The position numbers and the translations under genes were made by a program. DNA of 19,424 nt from CAYURR01 sp964446745 (GTDB taxonomy: Bacteria > Bacillota > Clostridia > Lachnospirales > WQUN01): NCBI GenBank assembly GCA_964446745.1, contig CAYURR010000034.1, positions 1 through 19,424 on the forward strand, in the 5' to 3' direction. This document shows, piece by piece, positions 15,721-19,424 of the stretch. Under the pieces are notes generated by a model. It saw nothing but the letters and a program-made list of their open reading frames with translations, was not told where the DNA came from and did not search any database. Each line of letters starts with the position of its first letter. Position 1 is the stretch's first letter.

Positions 15721-15744
15721 AAAGGAACTGCGTACGGCTCCTTT
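15721..15744 (-). promoter_or_regulatory. Intercistronic hairpin between flgN and flgK
   Basis: AAAGGA (15721-15726) can pair with TCCTTT (15739-15744), with a further three inner pairs around a CGTA loop. It spans the flgN stop region and lies about 10 bases before the AGGGGGG SD of flgK. No T-run follows in either direction, so a terminator is unlikely; RNA processing or translational control is possible. Confidence 0.3.
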
Positions 15745-16240
15745 ACTGCTTCGCGTCGAACATTGTGTCATTGTTTAACTGGTCACCATCGACCGAATAG
15801 AATGTGCGCTCGTTTTGCATAGTGGCACGCAATACATTCATTGAAAAATCTATATAGTCGAGTGAATACTCGATTAGTACCTTGTTTTGATCATTACGTT
15901 CCTTCAGTGTGTTTACACTCTCTCTCAGACGTTGCGCAAGATCTCTCAAACGCTTGTTTTCGGACTGATCCTTTGTGATATCGGCTATATCTGTGAGCGT
16001 AAGGTCTTCGACCGGACGGTTCAACACCGAGGCCAGATCCTTAAATATCGTCTGGCGTATCCGATCGAGCTTCTGGTTACGACCTACCAGCGCATTTTCG
16101 GCAGAGGTAATCTGCTGTAGGCGTTCTATCTCATTATTTACCAACACGTCGCGCTTTTCACCGGAGAGCTCGGCGAGACGGTCGTATATCTCCGACTGCT
16201 CGGTTAATGTCTCGGTTAATTGTTCCATCAAGCTTGCCAT
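15743..16240 (-). CDS. flgN: FlgN-family flagellar export chaperone
   Basis: A 165-residue, almost entirely helical and strongly charged protein (MASLMEQLTETLTEQ, then long heptad-like segments to about residue 140) of FlgN/YvyG length. FlgN binds the C-terminal helices of FlgK and FlgL and carries them to the export gate. Sequence conservation in the family is low, so the call rests on length, helicity, the ENALVGRNQKLDRIR-type central helix and position immediately before flgK. ATG at 16240 is chosen because GGAGG stands 5 bases upstream; GTG at 16252 would put the SD inside the gene. The gap to comF is only 34 bases and contains no flgM. Confidence 0.85.
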   Translation of the reverse strand: MASLMEQLTETLTEQSEIYDRLAELSGEKRDVLVNNEIERLQQITSAENALVGRNQKLDRIRQTIFKDLASVLNRPVEDLTLTDIADITKDQSENKRLRDLAQRLRESVNTLKERNDQNKVLIEYSLDYIDFSMNVLRATMQNERTFYSVDGDQLNNDTMFDAKQ

Positions 16241-16274
16241 ACTTACCTCCACGCATTACATGCATAACGTTTAC

Positions 16275-17066
16275 TTACCGCATAGGTATTTCTATATCAT
16301 CATCCGTGTCGTCCTCATGCGTCTGTGCGGCCGATAATGTCAGACATTTTACATGATCCACGCCATGTTGTTTTAAAATCTGAGCACATGCGGATAATGT
16401 ACTCCCCGTAGTATAAATATCATCAACTATAATACATGAATTGATTGAATGATTCAAATAAATTTTGTTTAGAGCGAAGGCATCCGCTATATTGATCCTG
16501 CGGGCTTCCGCACCCAATCCGCTTTGCTTTCGGGTAGCACGCGTACGCACGATCATGTCTGCATATACAGGGATACCAAGACGCTTGCCAAGCTCTGTGG
16601 CCATCAGCTCGGCTTGGTTATAGCCACGCTTGCGAAGTTTTGACTTGTGCAGTGGCACGGGTATCAATGCGTTGACACCTTCGTAATATCCGTGGTCGAT
16701 ATGCTTATGGATCAAACGCCCCAATACCTGACCGTACATCGGATGGTAGCCATATTTATATCCATGGATGACCTTGCGTAAAATGTTGCCATATACATAT
16801 ATGGGCATATTTTGCTCAAAATAAAATGACTTTCCGATGCAGTCATTACATTTATATGTTTCCTCGGCATCGGCTTCACTGCAATCAAAAAGCGTCCGAC
16901 CGCAGACGGCACAGTGTGGTTTTCTATAGAGATCGAATGTGCTCTCGCAGGACTCGCAGAGTATAGAATCTTTTGGGATCAGGGCCTTGCAGGATATACA
17001 AAACGGTGGGAAGATCACATCCGTTAAACTATCAAAAATGCTTCTAAACGCATTGATAAAATCCAA
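16275..17066 (-). CDS. comF: ComF-family protein (phosphoribosyltransferase-like)
   Basis: A 263-residue ComF/ComFC-type protein. The N-terminus holds two zinc-ribbon-like cysteine groups: C23-x2-C26 with C37-x2-C40, and C52-x2-C55 with C73-x2-C76. The C-terminal half is a type I phosphoribosyltransferase fold with PVPLHKSKLRKRGYNQAELMA (137-156), TRKQSGL (178-184) and the PRPP-loop IIVDDIYTTGST (212-223). In Bacillus and Haemophilus the family is needed for natural transformation, but many non-competent bacteria keep it, so competence is not implied. The start is TTG at 17066 with GGAGG 5 bases upstream. It sits 37 bases after recD2 and precedes the flagellar genes, as comF does in many Firmicutes. 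Confidence 0.92.
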   Translation of the reverse strand: MDFINAFRSIFDSLTDVIFPPFCISCKALIPKDSILCESCESTFDLYRKPHCAVCGRTLFDCSEADAEETYKCNDCIGKSFYFEQNMPIYVYGNILRKVIHGYKYGYHPMYGQVLGRLIHKHIDHGYYEGVNALIPVPLHKSKLRKRGYNQAELMATELGKRLGIPVYADMIVRTRATRKQSGLGAEARRINIADAFALNKIYLNHSINSCIIVDDIYTTGSTLSACAQILKQHGVDHVKCLTLSAAQTHEDDTDDDIEIPMR

Positions 17067-17103
17067 AATAGCCTCCGATTCCGTGGGGCAATTTTAATTT
17101 TTG

Positions 17104-19362
17104 CTAACTGTCCCCGTAATATGCATGTAAGTCTTGGATACGCGCGCAGAGCGCGGTGTTCCGGTCGACCTCCCGCTTATTGTCGATCATTGCGTACAGC
17201 TGCCGCCTGGTGCCCACGAGAACGACGAGCTCTTTAGCGCGCGTCACGGCCGTATATAATAGGTTTCGTGACATCAGCATGCTCGGACCGCTGTGGATCG
17301 GAATGATCACAATCCGGTATTCGCTGCCCTGGGATTTGTGCACGGTGATCGCATACGCAAGTTCGATCTCCTCTAATTCGCCGGAAGCGCCCGCGTCGTA
17401 CAGTACGGTTCTATTGTCGTCGAATAACACGGCGATAGAATCGGCCGCAAGGTCGATCTTACTGATGATACCCATGTCGCCGTTAAATACACCCTTGCCT
17501 TCACCGATGCATTTGTTCCTGCCGTCAAATATCTTCCATACACGTTCGTAATTATTTTTTATTTGCATAACCTTGTCGCCTTCACGAAAGGTTGTATTTC
17601 GAAACTCGCGCTCACGCTTGCGCATGTCGGTTGGGTTTAGGTGCTGCTGCAGGACCTTGTTTAGGCTGTTAACGCCAAGATCTGCCTTGCGCATCGGCGT
17701 TAGTAACTGTATGTCCTTGAGAGGATCGGCTTTTTTATATTTTGGTAAACGCTTCGCGTAGAGCTCCGTGAGCGTCTCGATTACGTCTGTAATGCTATCT
17801 TTTTGCATAAAGAAGAAATCCGTATCACGTTCGTTTATTGCGGGATATTCGCCGCGGTTGATCCTATGCGCGTTCATGACGATCGCACTCTCTTGTGATT
17901 GCCTGAATATCTCGGTGAGCCGCACGGTGTTCAAAACGCCTGAAGAGATGATGTCCTTCAGTACCTTGCCGGGGCCCACAGACGGCAGCTGATCCACATC
18001 GCCGACCAAGATCAATCTCGTGCCGTCGGACACAGCCTTTAAGAGGTTGTTCATGAGCATGATGTCGATCATCGAGCATTCGTCTACGATCAGTACATCG
18101 GCCTCGATCGGGTTGTCGTCGTTTCGTGCGAATATCTGGTGGCGGATATCGTCCGCGATCATCTCAGCCTCGAGCAATCGGTGTATCGTTTTGGCCTCGC
18201 GCCCCGTCGCCTCGGACATACGCTTTGCGGCGCGTCCCGTCGGTGCGCACAGCTCTACCTTCAATCCATCGTTTTCCATGATCGTGATGATCGTATTGAT
18301 CGTTGTGGTCTTGCCCGTACCCGGACCGCCAGTAATCACCAATACACCGGACGTGAACGCCTCTCTGACGGCTTGTATCTGATTCTCGGCGAGGGTCACG
18401 CCGGTCTCACGGTGCGTGTTTGCGATCTCTCTTTCTATATCACGCAGAACGACCTTTGCTGAAAATGCCAAGTCCAAGAGTCGCTTCGCGACGTTTTGCT
18501 CGGCTGCCCTGTAGGCTTGCAGGTAAACGGCTGTGCAAGGGCGGAGCTTTTCGGCGTATATAAGCTTGTCCGTCTGCATCGTAATCAGGTGCCCCTCGGC
18601 TATATCGGGTTCGATTCCCAAAAGCCGCGCTGTTTCGTGAATCAGTTGTTCACGTGGTAGATACACATGGCCGGAGCCTGTGGCGGTCAGCAGAGTATAG
18701 ATGAACCCAGCACGTATCCGGAACTCAGAATCCAACGATATACCGGCCTTCATACCGATCGCATCGGCTGTTTGAAAACCCATGCCGCCAATGTCCTCGA
18801 TCATCGCGTATGGATTGTGCTTTAGTATCGCCGATGTGTTATCGCCGTAACGCTTGTAAATCTTAGCGGCAACGGAGCCCACTAACCCGTAACTTTGCAA
18901 CAGCATCATGACCATGCGGTGCGCAGACTGTTCATGAAAGCTCTCGGAAAAACGCATGGCCATTTCGAGGCTGATCCCCTTGATCTGCGCGAGTTTTTCG
19001 GGAAAGCTCTCAAAGACCTCGAAGCTGTTGTCACCGAAAGCCTTGATGATACGCTTGGCAAGACGCGGACCTATGCCCTTTACAGCGCCGGACGCCAAAT
19101 AGCGCTCCATCTCGTCCGAAGTGGATGGCGCGCTCTGCACATATGATGTGATATTCAGTTGTAGGCCGTATTTATGATTATTTACATAGTTACCGGTTAC
19201 GGTGGCGATATCGGACTTTGAAATGGAAGGCAGATAACCCGTACAGGTGATCTCTTCGTTCTCATCGTCGGCTGATACTAGTACGAATACCGTATAGCCG
19301 CTGCTGTCATCTCTATAGATGATATTCTCCACCGTACCGGAAAGCTCTACATATTCAACCAC
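17104..19362 (-). CDS. recD2: RecD2-type ATP-dependent DNA helicase
   Basis: A 752-residue RecD2/TraA-like superfamily 1B helicase of normal family length. The N-terminal OB-like strand region (1-75) is followed by helix-hairpin-helix-like GAVKGIGPRLAKRI (92-105) and similar segments to about 210. The motor shows GGPGTGKT (345-352, Walker A), CAPTGRAAKR (372-381, motif Ia), LIVDECSMID (424-433, Walker B) and VGDVDQLPSVGPG (453-465, motif III). Near the C-terminus are YAITVHKSQGSEY and NLLYTAVTRAKELV (motifs V-VI). RecD2 acts without RecBC, unwinding 5' to 3' in DNA repair and replication-fork maintenance. The GTG start has GGAG 7 bases upstream and overlaps the stop codon of the preceding gene by 8 bases, so translation is probably coupled. 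Confidence 0.94.
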   Translation of the reverse strand: MVEYVELSGTVENIIYRDDSSGYTVFVLVSADDENEEITCTGYLPSISKSDIATVTGNYVNNHKYGLQLNITSYVQSAPSTSDEMERYLASGAVKGIGPRLAKRIIKAFGDNSFEVFESFPEKLAQIKGISLEMAMRFSESFHEQSAHRMVMMLLQSYGLVGSVAAKIYKRYGDNTSAILKHNPYAMIEDIGGMGFQTADAIGMKAGISLDSEFRIRAGFIYTLLTATGSGHVYLPREQLIHETARLLGIEPDIAEGHLITMQTDKLIYAEKLRPCTAVYLQAYRAAEQNVAKRLLDLAFSAKVVLRDIEREIANTHRETGVTLAENQIQAVREAFTSGVLVITGGPGTGKTTTINTIITIMENDGLKVELCAPTGRAAKRMSEATGREAKTIHRLLEAEMIADDIRHQIFARNDDNPIEADVLIVDECSMIDIMLMNNLLKAVSDGTRLILVGDVDQLPSVGPGKVLKDIISSGVLNTVRLTEIFRQSQESAIVMNAHRINRGEYPAINERDTDFFFMQKDSITDVIETLTELYAKRLPKYKKADPLKDIQLLTPMRKADLGVNSLNKVLQQHLNPTDMRKREREFRNTTFREGDKVMQIKNNYERVWKIFDGRNKCIGEGKGVFNGDMGIISKIDLAADSIAVLFDDNRTVLYDAGASGELEEIELAYAITVHKSQGSEYRIVIIPIHSGPSMLMSRNLLYTAVTRAKELVVLVGTRRQLYAMIDNKREVDRNTALCARIQDLHAYYGDS

Positions 19363-19424
19363 CGCATAACTCCGATCTCATTTGTTCCACAAACCATTGG
19401 TATTCTTCTTCGCTTTCGTAGGGA
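19355..19424 (-). CDS. C-terminal tail of an unidentified gene, partial
   Basis: One minus-strand frame entering from the window edge encodes the 22 residues PYESEEEYQWFVEQMRSELC then GG before TGA at 19357-19355. Its acidic, helical composition looks like a genuine protein C-terminus, and its stop overlaps the recD2 GTG by 8 bases, as in translationally coupled operons. Too little remains to name the family. The other open frame in the same 70 bases gives an Arg-rich tail and is less likely. Confidence 0.5.
   Translation of the reverse strand, partial: PYESEEEYQWFVEQMRSELCGG

Overview
The window looks like a piece of a motile, Gram-positive Clostridia chromosome, probably Lachnospiraceae-like. 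This rests on gene content and order: recD2-comF-flgN-flgK-flgL-fliW-csrA on one strand, a BofC-like protein, consensus sigma-A promoters and strong purine-rich Shine-Dalgarno (SD) sites. The taxon is an inference; there is no rRNA or other marker here. Coding density is high, nearly all genes lie on the minus strand, and I see no tRNA, rRNA, insertion sequence, phage gene or CRISPR array.

Right part, minus strand, read from high to low coordinates: the tail of an unknown gene (19355-19424), recD2 (GTG start), comF (TTG start), flgN, two tandem flgK-type genes, flgL, fliW and csrA. This is the late flagellar hook-filament junction cluster with its export chaperone (FlgN) and the FliW-CsrA regulatory pair. 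Compared with the Bacillus subtilis order, flgM is absent from the comF-flgN gap, flgK is doubled, and no flagellin gene follows csrA. The csrA reading frame has no ATG, GTG or TTG at the position where the conserved protein should begin. The codon there is ATA.

Middle part, minus strand: a hairpin terminator, then a 1102-residue SWIM/SNF2 helicase, two membrane-anchored extracytoplasmic proteins (one weakly YycI-like, one BofC-like) and an APH-type phosphotransferase. The last gene converges with a plus-strand gene across three 18-bp tandem repeats.

Left part: a plus-strand acetyltransferase-methyltransferase pair is divergent from a minus-strand operon of polysaccharide deacetylase, FSA-type transaldolase and a DUF218 membrane protein cut by the window edge. 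The 386 bases between the two units are rich in signals. Two near-consensus sigma-A promoters stand back to back with their -35 boxes 8 bp apart. The plus-strand leader carries a 37-codon upstream ORF with a strong SD, ending in a Cys-Cys-Cys run. That ORF is overlapped by two hairpins and followed by a 13-bp intrinsic terminator just before the acetyltransferase SD. This has the architecture of a translation-coupled attenuator and is the best candidate for an undescribed element in the window.
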